A stretch of 64,000 nt of DNA from Gnetum montanum (lineage: Eukaryota; Streptophyta; Gnetopsida; Gnetales; Gnetaceae): contig MNCI01010839.1 in NCBI GenBank assembly GCA_015680685.1, forward strand, positions 1,193,188 through 1,257,187, written 5' to 3'. Below are positions 1 through 12,587 of the stretch, piece by piece. A program made the translations under genes and the position numbers. The notes under the pieces are model-generated. The model searched no databases and had not been told where the DNA came from. It worked only from the letters and a program-made list of their open reading frames with translations. Positions within the stretch are counted from its first letter, which is position 1. Each line of letters begins with the position of its first letter.

Positions 1-1476
1 AGTAGGGTCTTGAACCAATAGCCCCATATTACGAAATGAAGGAACACCTCTCAAAAGATTATCGACCAATAGAGGCCTAGCTCAAAAAAGATAAATGCAT
101 GGAGGCATGCCATGAAGCCTCCAAGGGAAAAAAGGTCCTAATCACATTGTTCTTGTAATCACAAAAGGAGGACCCTGAATTTCCATCAGGGCAATCTCAA
201 CACCAAGGCTCTCCTCCCTTCAGTAAGAATGATACGACTCATCAATGATTATGTTCAACCTTAGTAAATAACCAAGGTAATAAAAGAAGAAAAGAATTGG
301 TTTTAGAACTAGAAGAACCTCAAGGAAAAGGTCTCCCAACCATTCACCAAGAAAATAACCAAGGGGCCAAAGGAGAAGAACAAGCTAGCTCCACTCTCAT
401 AGTTCTCACCTTCACCATCCTCCTCATCGTTAAATTCTAATAGGAGGAAACCTAACCAAAATTGAAGAAGAAATTATTAAGGCCAAGATAGTAATGATAG
501 AAAGCCCCATAGAGGAGATGGGAGGAGATAACATAGACAACAACAATAAGAGGAGGAGCATCATTAGAAAAGAAGGCATAGTAGGCTACATCATAAGAGG
601 CATGACCATAATAGAGACCACCATGAATATAATGACTATGATGAACCACTGCTTGCTAAGAGAAGCATGATAAATATTTTAGAAGTTATTCATATTCCTA
701 CCAAGCATCAAAGGGATTACTGAATCAAACAACTTAATACAAACAACATTCCTAAGTTTGAAAGAGGGTATAATGTTGATACACAACATCATTTGCAAGC
801 CTTCCATGATGCATGTGCCTTGTAGAATATTGAGAATGAGTGGTAGAAACTCAAACTATTCCCCAAGACACTTATCAAAGAAGCTGAAAGTTGGTACGGG
901 TCCTTAGAGTTGAAATCTATTTGCAGATGAAGTACGATGATGGAACTATTCAATGATAAATATTAAATATAGTCCAAGGTGTCAAACTTGACAAAATAAA
1001 TCCAAGAATGGAAACAATACAATCATGAATCCCTTGCTACATTCTTGGATAGGCATTGCTCTCTTTTGCAATGATGCCCAGGCCATGATTTCTCTTAAAG
1101 GGAATAACTTCGCCATGTGATAGATGGGCTTAGAAACAAAATCAAAGAGACTCTTGGAGCTTATGTCCAAGGGAGATTATTAGAGATGTGGGTCCATCAG
1201 ATCCAAAGGCTCATTTATCAAGTGGCTAAGAAAGAAGGAGAACTCAAAAAGAGTGAAAGTACAAAGGAGTATAATAGAGACCCCTCCATTCACAAAAGGG
1301 AGGTACATTTCTATGATCCTAAGGAGGAAGCACCACTAGACAAAGTAGTACAAAGAAATACTTTGTTGATCCAAAAATCTATCATAGAATTATTAGCCAA
1401 AGTGGACAAAATGTGGGACTACTTAGATGAGAAGTTCCAAATTGTTCAAAAGATTGTGAAGGAGAAAACAAATTAA
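1..1476 (+). pseudogene. gag: T1 gag remnant (capsid region)
   Basis: Structural Gag protein, which would form the particle. Frame 1 carries the capsid core: a GYN...HHLQAFHDACAL block near 770-825, an EAESWYGSLELKS block near 880-920, then a helical C-terminal part open from 1117 to 1476 (GAYVQGRL..., NRDPSIHKREV...). The same blocks occur in T2 and T6, which allows alignment. In-frame stops fall where the other copies have Gln or Trp. The 5' part is truncated by the window edge. The frame is kept between about 770 and 1476, so decay is mainly by substitution. Confidence 0.85.
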
Positions 1477-2280
1477 GGAAACCAAGACAAGAACAAAAGG
1501 AGAACAAAGGATATAGAAAAGGACTATCATTAGTAGAAACATAAGATTGCAATAGTTGATGAGATTGCAAATTTTGAGATAGAGGAAGAAGGATGCAACA
1601 TCTACGAATATGAACATCACAATGAATGTTGTCCTATAGTATCATATCTACAAGAATCTGGGGTCTATGCTTTGAACCCAAAATCTGCAAAAAGGCAACC
1701 ACCTAGAAGATTGCCTTATCCACAAGGTAATTATCGACAAAAGTTCACCAATAATAGAATTATCCAAGTGGAGTGCCAACTCAACCTTAAGACCATTATC
1801 ATTAGTGGTAAAACTCACAATTGTGGGGGATGCCACCACCAAGGTAGCAATACCCTTATCATCAACTAGACTCATATGGTTATTATGTTCAACAATCTAT
1901 ATCTCTAAGTGGCTCTACAATTCATGCTTCTTTTTCTCATTACTATTACCCCCTAAATATCATAGAGCAACCACACCACAAGCCAAATCTCCTTCTACTT
2001 ATCCTCACCCACCAAAACACTATGCATCTTCCAATTTCACTCCCTTGCTACTTGTACCACCTATGCAAGGTGAAATTCCACTATAGCCTTAGCACTGTAA
2101 TGCCACAAGGGATGTGAACTTACAACCAAATTACAATTTGAGTGGTTTTGGGCATAAGCTTCGTAAAAGGGCTTTCTTTAGATACAAGAATCTACCTAAA
2201 TTCTTGTAGGCATCTATGGATACTAATCCTTCCCAAACTACTTCAAAAATCACCAACAAACTACTAATCTGTAGTTACAG
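1477..2280 (+). pseudogene. T1 gag tail and Pro/Gln-rich linker to protease
   Basis: Continuation of the Gag polyprotein. Near 1600-1690 is a YEHHNECCPIVSYLQESGVYALNP block, the counterpart of the short Cys/His segment followed by SHLQESGVYALNP in T2 and T6. Downstream, about 1680-2090 keeps Pro/Ser/Tyr-rich open stretches in changing frames (QPPRRLPYPQGNYRQ, then TTPQAKSPSTYPHPPKHY). This is the flexible spacer between nucleocapsid and protease. Frame changes and stops show that it is broken. Confidence 0.6.
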
Positions 2281-3000
2281 ATTAGATTAAGATAGGACAC
2301 TTTCCTAGAAAAATATCTAATCTTGGAAGTTCTCTAATATACTTAAAGATTATAGGAAATGATCCATGTGAAGCTCTATTAGACTCAACTTTTAAGGTGA
2401 ACTTAATCTCGCAAGAAATATATAAAACTTGGAACCTACCTCCACTCAAGAAATGTAATATCATGTTAGAGCTTGTTGATCAATCCATCATTATTCCCTT
2501 GGATTGATGGAGGATATTGTGACCACCATTTGCGGATGGGCTTATTCAGCAGATTTCTTAGTAATCCATGTGAATAACTTGTAACGATGACTTCCCAAAT
2601 ATCATGGAAAGGGCTTGGCTAAGCATAATTGATGCCAAGCTAGGGATCAGAGACCTCTCCTTGGAAATCGTCAAGAAAAATGACTTTGGGAAAGTTAATA
2701 AGGAGAGGTTTCTATGCATTGCGTACAGTGACACACGATATCATTACATGCAAAAATATGGACTGTAAAGAACACATCCATCACAACATGTAAGAAGTGT
2801 TTCGAAACATCAATGTTCAAAGGCGTCTATATGCAACAACCACAAAATAAGAGGGTATCCAGTGGCTAATAATAGATGATAACTTTAGTTCAACAATGTG
2901 CATGGAACTAATTGAGCTCCTCACAAGTGCTTATATTGATAAGATGGATGAAATGGAGCAAATTTAGGACCAACTATTCTACAAAGAAGCATAAATGAAT
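2281..3000 (+). pseudogene. T1 aspartic protease remnant
   Basis: Retroviral-type aspartic protease that would cleave the polyprotein. The active-site segment near 2377 reads LLDST, keeping the catalytic Asp, followed by VNLIS and WNLPPLKK. A one-base loss near 2503, seen by comparison with T2 and T6, shifts the frame before the conserved GLM.DI..T...GW segment. The second half (PNIMERAWLS-like near 2600) is recognisable. Downstream lies a Cys-containing spacer shared with T2 and T6. Non-functional. Confidence 0.75.
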
Positions 3001-3289
3001 TGGGGAGAGTTAGAATCCTTGATAATTTTAAACAAGAACCCCTTGAATTCAAGCTTTATTGGAAACTCTAGAGTATGTATTTCTTAATAATGACAAGCTC
3101 GTAATCATTAATGCTAATCTCACAAAAGCATAGAAAGGGGAGCTGCTAAAAGTAGTAAATAAATGGCCAACAACCTTTGCATAATTATATGATGAATTAA
3201 CTAGAGTAGATCCATGCATATGCCAACACCAGATCTATATGGACTCCACCATCAAACCAAGGAAACATCCATAAAAAAGGTTGAATTCA
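3001..3289 (+). other. T1 spacer between protease and RT
   Basis: Short polyprotein linker. It matches the corresponding T2 interval near 31250-31470 (PLEFK..., FLNNDKLVIINANL...). Several stops are present. No independent domain is recognised. Confidence 0.5.
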
Positions 3290-4460
3290 AAGCTAAAACA
3301 AGTTGTAAAAATGAAGTTGAAAACTTCTTAGGGCATGATTCATTTATCCTATGGTAGATAGTGAGTGGGTAAACCCACTTGTTATTGTACCAAAGAAAGG
3401 AGGATAAAGGAGGATCTGTATAGACTTCAAGCTATTGAACATGGCCACATTTAAAGATCATTTTCTATTGTCATTTGTGAACTAAGTGTTTAATACAAGT
3501 GTAGGGAACAATTACTATATTTTCCTAGATGGGTATAGTGGGTATAACCAAATCCAAATTACACTAGATGACTAGGCCAAAGCAACTTTTAAAAGTCCCT
3601 GGGGAACTTTTGCATATAAAAATACACCCTTTTGGCCTCTATAGTGCTCCTACAACTTTCCAATGCCTAGTCCTAAGCATCTTTTAGTAGCATATTGGAA
3701 GTGGTATAGAAGTCTTCATGGATGACTTCTCCACCTATGGTACTAATTTTGAACAAGCGTTAAACCTTCTTAATTGGGTAATAAAAAGATGTGTGGAAAT
3801 AAACCTACAACTCAATTGGTAGAAAAGCCACTTGATGGTCAAAGATGACATTATATTGGGACATAAAATTTCAAGAAAAGAAATTGAGGTGGATCCTTAA
3901 AAGGTATGGGTCATTTAAGAAACAACTAGACAACCTCAAATTGTTAAAGATATAAGGTCATTCCTTGGTCATACTAGTTACTACAAGTGCTCCATTGAAA
4001 ATTTCTTTGAAATCACAAAGCCACTGGTAGAGCTTACTAAGAAGGATGCAATCTTTGAATGGATCAAAGAATACAAACAAGCATTCCAACACTTGAATTA
4101 GAAGCTCATAGAAACTCTAATTCTACATGCTCCATATTTGTCCAAATCATTTCACATCATGATAGGTACATCTCACTATGTTTTGGGAGTAGTACTTACA
4201 CAAATGGATGATAAAAAAAATTCATATTATATCCATTGTACAATTAAGAGCATTATGGATATGCAACTTAACTACACCATCATTGCAAAAGAACTCATGG
4301 CAGTAGTGTATGCCTTAGAAAAATTTAGGCACTATGTGCTTGAATAGCTAATCTTTGTGCACATGGACCATAGTGTAATCTGCTTCTTAATGAATAAACT
4401 AGTTGTAAGCCCCCATATTATACAGTGGTTGGTGATCTTATAGGAATTTCATCTTACCAT
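3290..4460 (+). pseudogene. pol: T1 reverse transcriptase and RNase H remnant
   Basis: RNA-dependent DNA polymerase joined to RNase H. The RT catalytic motif FMDD is intact at 3715-3726 (FMDDFSTYG). Downstream are LGHKIS near 3858, RSFLGHTSYY near 3955 and a primer-grip-like tail. RNase H follows: a TDAS-like start reduced to IGTSHY near 4160, then AKELMAVVYALEKFRHYV near 4287-4344, which is the usual end of the Ty3/gypsy RT-RH module. Frameshifts occur near 3410-3650. The FMDDFS form, rather than YVDDIL, is typical of Athila. Confidence 0.85.
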
Positions 4461-5825
4461 GGTTGATAGAACAAGAACCAAGAATGTAGTTGTAGATCAT
4501 TTGTCTCAATTAAGATGGGATAATAATAATGATGAAGAATCTTTATTTGATCAAATTCCAAATAAGCTCCTCTTTTCTAAGTCCACTAAAGTTCATGCAC
4601 CAAGGATTACAAATTGGTATGATGAGTTCCTCTCATATCTACTCATAGATGAGACTTCCACTGAATGGGATCATAAGAAGAAACAATAGTTTCTTCACTA
4701 GGTCAAACATTACACGGAGATTAAAGGCAACATCTACAAGGTTTGTGTCAATGGCTTGGTACAATGATGTGTACCTAATGTAAATCAATTGAGAGTCATT
4801 CAAGATGCTCATGAAGGTTCTTGTAGGGACCACTATGTGAAAAAAAGGGCAACACAAAGATCTTGATGACAAGATACTTTTGGCTAATAATCTTTAGGAA
4901 TGCTAACCATTTCTCTTGTTCATGTGAAAGGTGTCAAAGAGCTAAAGGAATGACAAACTAAATGGAAGGGTTCCAATAGTGGATTCAATCACCAAAGCCT
5001 TTTGACCTTTGAGGAATTAATTTTATGAGATCCATCACTTCGATGTCCAATGGAAAATCCTACATTATTACTATCATTGGCTACCATATCAAGTGGGCTG
5101 AAGCTATAGCTATATTCGATTATACATCTACCACTATAGCTCGACTTTTCCAACAACAAGTGGTAAATAGGTTTGGTATGCCTAGAGCACTAATTTTAGA
5201 TAATGAAATACATCTCATAAGTTCTACTTTTCATAAGTTACTGCAACACTTGGGGGTGCAACATAAACTCACAACACCTTATCACCTTCAAGTCGATGGT
5301 CAAGTAGAGATCACCAATAGGAAAATCACATGGATTCTAATATGAACTATCAATATATATTGGAAATATTGGAGTACTAAACTGAACGATGCCCTTTGGG
5401 CATATCACTCAACATGAAAACTTCCTATAGGCTACTCTTCTTATGAGTTAGTATACAAAAAGTTACCTAAACTTCCAATTCAAACTAAAAATTGTACATT
5501 CACAATTACCTGTGAACTTGACTTAGACATTAACCTAGCATGACACTTAACTTGCTAGATGAAAATTGAAGAGTAGCACTAATGATGAATGAAGTGTACA
5601 AGGTACATATTAAACAACATCATGATGCATGAATTAACAAAGTTACATTTAAACCAAGAGATAAAGTTATCTATTGGAATCCCAAGCATGTGCCACAACA
5701 AACTAAGTTTTAGACATTATGAAAAGGACCTTGCATTATCCATTCAACTTTTCTTCCAAGGATATGATAATTTTCCATCTAACATGCCCTCAAAAGCACA
5801 TGCTAGTCAACATCCAACAACTTAA
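4461..5825 (+). pseudogene. int: T1 integrase remnant
   Basis: Integrase that would insert the cDNA. An HHCC-like zinc region spans about 4770-4960 (AHEGSCRDHY, then CERCQRAKG-like). The catalytic core at 5025-5345 keeps the second Asp (LDNE, normally SDNG) and the Glu (GQVEITN), but the first Asp reads Asn (GINFM instead of GIDFM). A degraded C-terminal part, where the GPY-type module would lie, runs to about 5825. Together with frame breaks this is inactive. Confidence 0.82.
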
Positions 5826-7395
5826 ACCATTCATAAACTCTTGAGTAATCGACCACAATGTTAACACCTTTGATCAAGAAAAAATATGCTCTATTTTCTA
5901 GATCTCCTTTTTCCAACTTAGTCATGGGGGAGATATTCATCTACCACAAATTTTGGATAAGGATAAATGATTTTTCTCCTTTTTATTTTGCAACATTCTT
6001 TATATGTTTTTAGCTTTCTTAATATTTTATTGATTATTTTATATATTTTTCTTTTCAAAGCACACCCCTTAGACAATCTTATGGGCTACAAGCATTAGTT
6101 ATGGGGCTGAAAAGACCTGTTACCCATGTCTAAAGGCATCCCTCTAACTAAGGTCCTTCCTACTTCTTTTTTTTCTTTTCTTCTTCTCTTGGAGTGATGG
6201 TTATCCTTTGTGGTTGTCATAAGCTCTTAATGATAGGAGAAAAGGAATACATCAATGTGAGATTATTGTAATTGGTGTGGACCTATTCTAGACTTGGGAT
6301 GGACTAGTATTGGATCATCTTAATCATAAATTTTACTAAGGGTCTCATGTGACCATGATGCAGATTATTCATTATCATTATCTGTCTACTATTCACTCAC
6401 TTCATTTTCTATCACCTCATTGTCTCATACCATGGTAAATTAATAGGTTTGCTTTATAGTTTGCATAATTTTAAGATAGTTCCTCACATGGGTATGAAAT
6501 TTAACTTAAAACAATCATTCATAATCCTAGATGCCTATGGACTCCATGTGATGAGGTTATGTAAGGGCATATTAGACATAAGCATACTTTGGGAAGAATC
6601 TAGTTAAATCTCTTTTGGTTTACCTTAAGTTTTATTCCTCACCCATAGGCCAATTGCAAACTTGATCATCTCAATAGCTTGAAACATCTAGTTTTTGCTC
6701 TATTTTGGCATAAGAAACATCCTCCAATAACTCATCCCACATGCTCCAAATTGATTTAATTTCTTAAACCATACCCTCCATTATGTTGTTGCTATGATTT
6801 TTCTAACTTTTTGACTTTCATTTATTCTTGTTTTGACCCAAAACCTTAATATCCTTAAGTGAAAAATCATTACGAACAATTATGTCGATGTAATAAGCTT
6901 AGATGACACAACTCCATTGAGGCATCCCCATCAACACAACATAAGAATCCTATATATAGGTGCAACACTTAGCTCATTTTTCATCATTCTTCCAAATGTA
7001 AGAGGAGTTTTTGCCATTTTTTAGAGCTTCAAGTCTTCTAAGAGCCATAAATTCTTAATTTTTGATCCAATTTTACTCATTCTTTATTCCTTTACATCGT
7101 GGGGGCATCGAACACTAGGTTTTTGTAGAAATTTTTTTGGAAATTTTTCTGACTTTCCATGAATAAGACATTAAAATAATATTAGATTTATGATCATAAG
7201 AGTTAATATTAATAATCAACCTTCATTAAAGCATAAATAAAATAATATCATAAGCCTACAATCACTAAATAAGGACTTAATGATAAAATCCCAACATCTA
7301 ACCTATAAACATAACTCAATCAAACAAAGAAAGGTATCCAAGAAAACAAACGTTATGCTTAAGAAACTAATGCTAGGTTATGTTTGTGATTGTAG
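5826..7395 (+). other. T1 long non-coding region between integrase and ORF3
   Basis: No coding potential. It holds (1) a PPT-like tract TTAGTCATGGGGGAG near 5920; (2) a block near 6060-6165 (CACCCCTTAGAC..., GGGCTACAAGCA...) strongly conserved in T2 and T6; (3) a second block near 6520-6600 shared with T2, T3 and T6; (4) a promoter-like stretch with a TATA box at 6951-6958; (5) a GTGGGGGC tract near 7100; and (6) a 3' splice-site-like end TTGTAG just before the ORF3 ATG. The conservation of non-coding blocks is seen by eye only. Confidence 0.6.
6890..6960 (+). promoter_or_regulatory. T1 internal promoter candidate upstream of ORF3
   Basis: A TATA box (TATATATA) at 6951-6958 follows a cluster of short words (TGTCGATG, CCATTGAGGC, CCATCAAC) that resemble the words in this element's LTR upstream region at 10478-10560 (CATCAATGC, CCATCAACG). 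T2 and T3 have the same arrangement with their own words. It would start a transcript about 440 bases before the ORF3 ATG. Inference from layout; no transcript evidence. Confidence 0.45.
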
Positions 7396-10080
7396 ATGGC
7401 ATCTAAGAGAGGGTTGCAAGTAGAGGGCCATCACAGCCTAGGGAAAAATGACCATAAGGTGGAAGGGGCCAATAATAGAAAGCACAACAATAGCCACCCT
7501 AAGAATAAGCAGCTGAAGCTACACATGCTACTAGACCCCTACGAGAGAAGCCCAAGGTGGAATCTATTTGATAGATTCCTATAGTAGAAATAGAGTAATC
7601 TAGACACGATGAAGTCCCAAGGTTGAGACTTAATTTAGAGGTTACACTCATAGAGGCTTACTTTGAAAAGGCCTGTATCAAGGAGATACAGAGCTCTATC
7701 CTGTAGGAGCTAAATTTTAGACAATTCCTAGAGCTTACACCAAAAGATGTTTGAACACAACTTCAAGAGTCTCCACTATCATCCATTCTCTCTAACAATG
7801 GGGAAGGATACATAGGGAAAACCTACCTCTTTTGGAATAACTAACAAGAAGATGCCACTGTAAAAATAAAAAACATCATCATCTCCTATTCAGTTAAGGC
7901 CATTATTGAAGCTCTTAGATTACCCAACACTAGGAAAAATCTAGTAAAGATATCTATTCAAGTAGACCCATAAACTAAGAAAGAGTATGTTCAATAATGC
8001 TATGGAGTGGATTGTAAGGAGCACGATGCTCTCACCAAGGTGAAGTAAGAATATTTCAAGATTATGGCCTATCATCTCAATCTAATGGTGGGGCCCAACA
8101 AGGACATAGGCTTCTTCACCCAAGCATGTGCAGATCTAAGTGGAAAATTTCCAGTTAACCTGCCATAACTCATCTTTCTTGAAATTAAAAAATGTTTCAA
8201 AGAAAATGAAAAGGGTAGGAAGATACTTCCCTTTCCATGCCTAATTAAAAAACTCTGCAAAAGGGGAGGTATAGCTTACTACTTGAATGATGTGATCTAC
8301 AAAGCTCCTACCATATCTAAGTAGGAAATGATAAAAGATAAAACTCATGCCAAGCTTCAAGAAGAGTAGCAACCATCACCACCATCACTTGGAGCACCAG
8401 AGATAACACTTGAAATGTTGGCAACTAAGGAACAACTAAAGAAACTCATAGAGCAACATATGCAATGACAACAAGACTTTAGAGCTAATGGAAAATATTT
8501 GGTGTACCATCCAACCATGAGCCACTTAAATGAGATTACAAGGACCATAAGCTAGTTGGATAGTGAAATGATACCACTGTTCTCATCACAAAGAAACTAG
8601 GTGCTTGTTTACTTTAATCCTAGTACTAGATAAGTTAATGTATCCATTTAAAGATAAGCATATCCCAAAATTTCTAGGAATGTAGCAGCCTCCTTTGTAA
8701 TGTTGGAAGAAGGAGAAGGAGCAATAGTCCTAGTTGGACTACACAAGGATTAAGAGATAGTCATAGAGGTGATGGTAGATCACGTTGAAGAAGCTCTAAG
8801 TGCTCTTGCTATATCTATCCTTGATATTTTTGCGATGGTAGATGTACATACATCAACAAGAGTAGAGAGCGAAAGGATAAGTTCTACCCAACATGAAGAA
8901 GTGTTAGACCAATTGGTGGGAGCCGAGCCACTGATTCCAAAGAGCTTTGATCTTCTAGAAGATATATTAGTCACCTAGTCATAACTATTAGACTTTAGGG
9001 GCAAGCTACTAATCGTCAATGCGTAACTTGAGGAGCCCATCACTAGTAATTGACCATTGGCTATTAAGATTGTAGAACTTAAGGCCCATCTCTCTAATCC
9101 TGCAATTCTCACGTTAGAACTCATAAGAGATGAAGCTTTCCAACAACTTTAGCAAAAATACCAAGAGATCAAGAATTCTAAAGAGATGATGATCTTTGAG
9201 ATGTCACTATCAAAAGTAATGGCTAATAACATTGACCATGAACACTCTCATGTTCATAAAGAAAACTTGATGCTAATCTATGATAACCATCTCTTGTAGA
9301 ATGCTGAGCAACAAAAAGATCAAATGATGAAGTACATTCATCAGTAGTACAAACACCTTGCCAAAGTGAACTTGGATATAAGGAGTTTGGCTAAAAAAAT
9401 AGAAATCTCTCAATGGAGGAGATTCAGACCTTTTACCAAAAGATTGCAATTAAGATCACTGATTGGAAGAACAAAGACCTAAAATATGAATAAGTGAAAA
9501 ATCACTACATGGACCAAGTTGGGATGCTTAAGAAAGTTAATGAAAAGGAGATTAAGTTGGCCATGGTGAATGTGAATGAGGCCCTTTAGCAACTCCAACA
9601 AGTAGACAATGTGTAGCAACCCATCTTTGATAGAATCAATGCATATAACCAAGTGATATTTGCCTAAAGAAGTTGCAAATTGAAGAGATGACTGAATATA
9701 TGAAGCTTCCCAACCTATAATATGTAAACTTGGTAATGCTAATAATGGGGAGGCTTAGGAAAAAATTAGAGAAGTAGGTGGCTAGTTCTTACGTCCTTTT
9801 TAAGGCAAAATTCAAGCTCCATCAAGAAACTAAACAATAATTAGAAGTGGCCAACATAGAGCTTGAAGTTATTAAGAGCAAATTCACTAATCAATGATCA
9901 ATTATTGAGAACCTAACTAGGAGAATAAGTAACTACCATGAGGTGCAAAACCTTATTCAAATGTTCAACATTCAACATAAATAATTTGAAGCCTCATTTG
10001 CCAATATGAAGGATGTGTTTTAAACATTGCCGTGCCTATGGGATATTCAAGTGTTAGAACATTTAGGCAAAGTAGCCTAG
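7396..10080 (+). pseudogene. T1 ORF3: additional Athila-type ORF with long coiled-coil part
   Basis: Third ORF of the element, which I do not recognise as a known enzyme. The ATG at 7396 directly follows TTGTAG, a splice-acceptor-like end also seen in T2, T3 and T6. The basic N-terminus (KRGLQVEGHHSL) is followed by a conserved module at about 7800-8310 (TYLFWNN, YFKIMAYHLNLMVGPNKD, LPFPCLI.KLCK), which resembles the plant retrotransposon domain often called 'putative plant transposon protein' (PF20167-like; recall, not searched). From about 8700 to 10000 the translation is rich in Glu, Lys, Gln and Leu, like a long coiled coil. Length matches T2 ORF3 (about 900-950 codons). Many stops at expected Gln codons. 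Confidence 0.72.
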
Positions 10081-10460
10081 ACTATTCATGATTCATGAGG
10101 CAAAGAAGAGATGATGAAGGAACTTTTGGATGCCTTCCAATTTTTGGCAGCAGCAGCAGGATAGCCTAGGCCTCTAATAGTGCTAGGACATGATGAAAGA
10201 GCCTCCACATCATAGTAGCATCCACCTTCTAGCATAGTTAAGGAGTCATTCCATCTCCATTCATTAAACAAGTACCTACCCATTTTCTATTCAAGTATCC
10301 TCATTCTTTGTAATTACACCAATTTTGTAATCTATACAACATGGTACTTAATAGTTAATTAGTTAATCAATCAAGTAGTTCCATGCTTTCTCAAATCTTA
10401 TAAGAAACTCGATTCCATTTTTGTTCACTTGAGGATGAGTTTCAGTTAGTCATGAGGGTA
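10081..10460 (+). other. T1 ORF3 tail, 3' untranslated part and polypurine tract
   Basis: ORF3 tail coding signal fades by about 10280 (ORF end uncertain). A GAGGATGAG segment near 10431 and the tract TAGTCATGAGGGTA just before 10461 match the corresponding places in T2, T3 and T6, where CATGGGGGTA precedes the LTR. This is the plus-strand primer (PPT), here with one substitution in the G run. Confidence 0.6.
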
Positions 10461-12313
10461 TGATAAAGTATCAATAATGGGGCTACATCAATGCATGCCC
10501 ATCAACGTAGCCCTCTCAATGCATTTTAGGATGCATTGGTGCATGTGCGTTGACGCTAATCCAGTTATTACCTATATAAGTATACATAGCTACTGCATTT
10601 ATGGTATCATTTAGTTGATACCTTAGCCAAAATCTTGTAGTTTCTTTCCATGTAACTTAGAAAAATTTTCCCATTGAGTGTCCATAGCGTATATCAAATT
10701 GATCATATAACATTTTATTTGAGTGCAATATCGGTGTAGGAACACCTCTTCTGATTCCCTTGTACTTGTCCTACAAGTTGTTTTCATAGGTTTCATGCTT
10801 GGAGAAGACCTGGATGAGTGTGTTCTATTTTTGTGCATCTTCTTGAGTTGATTTTTTATGATAAAGATTCTGAGATGTTTTGGCATGTTTGGAGGTGTTT
10901 TTGGCTCACTTTGATTTGTTTAGGATGTGGGGACTTGTTGGAAGGCATTTGGAGGCTCTCGGCATCAAAATGAACATTTTTATTTTTGGCACTTGCAGAA
11001 GAGATGTCTCCCCACAAAGATAGATGTCTCCCTTAAAGTGTCGATGTCCTAAGTCCAAAGAAGATATCTTCCAAAAATAATAGACATCTCTCCTGAGAGT
11101 AGGGATTTCACATGAGATGTTTACATGAAACAAGAAATGTCTATGTCAATGAAGAAAAAAAGCTTTGATGTGGCATTTCAATTAGGAAACATCTGAAAGA
11201 CTCCACATCTGTGTGGAAAATATCTAGGAAGGCAAATAGAAAGCTTCCTAGGGTTTTGGATCTCTATTATTATGTATGCCTTCATCCATGAGAACAAAGC
11301 AAAGTTAGTATGCAAGGACAGTTATGCAAAAGAGAGTGGGTGAGCACACTGGATGAGGGTAATTGATGATTGTAGCTCTAAGATTAGCTTATGATGTGTT
11401 GATCTATGTGTTCTATTCTCTGGTATCTCACTTGTGAGTTGAGATATTAGTCCTAGGTTGTGAGAGAGATTTATATTATTTGTGTCTTACATTGAGAACA
11501 ACCATTGTGTGGTTGTAGAGCCTCATGTTCTACAATATCATTTGAGTGTGATAGGTTTTTGGGTGCTTGTGGGTTGTGTGAACCCTCATGTAATCTTCTA
11601 ATAATTTAATGGAAGATAGCTAGTTTTCTTGTTTTCTAGCAATTAATTTTATCCTGGCATAATATCTAGATTTAGTACATGAAAGTGATTTACTATTGGA
11701 GTGAACCTACTCCAAATATGTACTTGGACATAGTTGCATGAATGACAATAAAATTGAAATTTCTTGTATCCATTGTAGTACTTAGATTATTTTAAGTTTA
11801 TTTTCTAGCATTTTATTTTAAATGCAATTTACTTTATTATCGTTAAGCATTTAATAATATAATTCATAAGTAACATGAGTACAACCACTTCGAGCATAAT
11901 ATACTAATGCTTGGTAATCCTAGCAGTGGATACTTAGTACACCTAGTAGTAACACTTGGTAGCCTAGCAGCATTAGTATATGTTCACAATATGTACAAAA
12001 AGTGGGAATGGATGCTCTATGTTTAAGATAGTTTAGTTGCTTTAGATATTCAAACCTTCTTTATATTAATTGTTCTACTAATAAAGAAAAAAATAAAAAT
12101 TATAAAAATAAAGATATTACACCTCAATCACACTTAATCATACAAACAAGTTAACACAAGTGATGATTGGAAAGATAATGACTAGTAATTACATCTTTCA
12201 CCATTTAAGGATATAGGCCACTTTGTTAAATGTAGTCCATGGAATTAGACCAGATCATGCATACACACTAGTGATTTGTATGGTTGACCATAGGGTATAC
12301 TTATTGCTCATTA
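10461..12313 (+). repeat. T1 3' LTR (split by a solo LTR)
   Basis: Starts with TGATAAAG right after the PPT and ends with TTGCTCATTA, matching the T2 end (CTGCTCATCA). The upstream part has CATCAATGC/GCATTGGTG words at 10478-10560 and a TATA box TATATAAG at 10573-10580. The R-U5 part includes the tandem TTGGTAATCCTAGCAG motif near 11912 shared by all Athila-like LTRs here, and a final block near 12250-12313 (GATTTGTATGGTTGACC). An insertion of about 970 bases separates the halves near 10724 and 11698. The 5' partner lies outside the window. Confidence 0.8.
10724..11698 (+). mobile_element. Probable solo LTR inserted in the T1 LTR
   Basis: The T1 LTR aligns with the T2 and T3 LTRs up to about 10724 and again from about 11698, so the sequence between is an insertion. 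GAGTG-like copies flank it (10721-10725 and about 11699-11703), though the exact ends are uncertain. It has no coding potential. It carries AGATGTCT/AGACATCT words several times at 10998-11150 and shares the segment GGCATGTTTGGAGGTGTTTT with the LTR-like sequence at 14106, so both belong to related LTR families. The size and lack of internal sequence suggest a solo LTR. Confidence 0.55.
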
Positions 12314-12587
12314 ACTAATGAAGGTGTAATCTTCTCAAATTCATAAATCCAAAAACTCAACATATTCACTAATCCAACATCTTCAAGTTCACGTAACCAA
12401 ACATACCCTAAAGAGTCAAACAACATTGGGGTAACATTGTTATAATCTTATCATTTTTTAACTAATTGTAAAATGGAAAATACTTCTTTCTCATTTTAAG
12501 AATGATGTGGTAATATTTTCTTGTTTATATTATTTTAATTATTTAAATATTTGGTATTTTTCCTTATTTATGAATGAATCCTTCGTT
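12314..12587. other. Unassigned AT-rich sequence
   Basis: Flank to the right of T1. I see no ORF, repeat or known motif here. Confidence 0.4.

Larger units (their letters stand above)
1..12313 (+). mobile_element. T1: Athila-like Ty3/gypsy element, 5' end outside window
   Basis: Remains of an LTR retrotransposon in the order gag, protease, RT-RNase H, integrase, long non-coding region, ORF3, 3' LTR. The 5' LTR and primer site lie left of the window. Family assignment rests on an RT motif FMDDFSTYG with a downstream LGHKIS block, the extra ORF after integrase, and LTR ends matching T2, which has a tRNA-Asp-like primer site; all are typical of the Athila lineage. Every coding region has several in-frame stops and some frameshifts, so it cannot be autonomous. 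The 3' LTR is interrupted by an unrelated solo LTR. Confidence 0.88.

Noticed and set aside
4639-4872. Minus-strand 77-codon ORF over T1 integrase
   Set aside because: Shadow of the integrase coding sequence on the other strand; no independent support.
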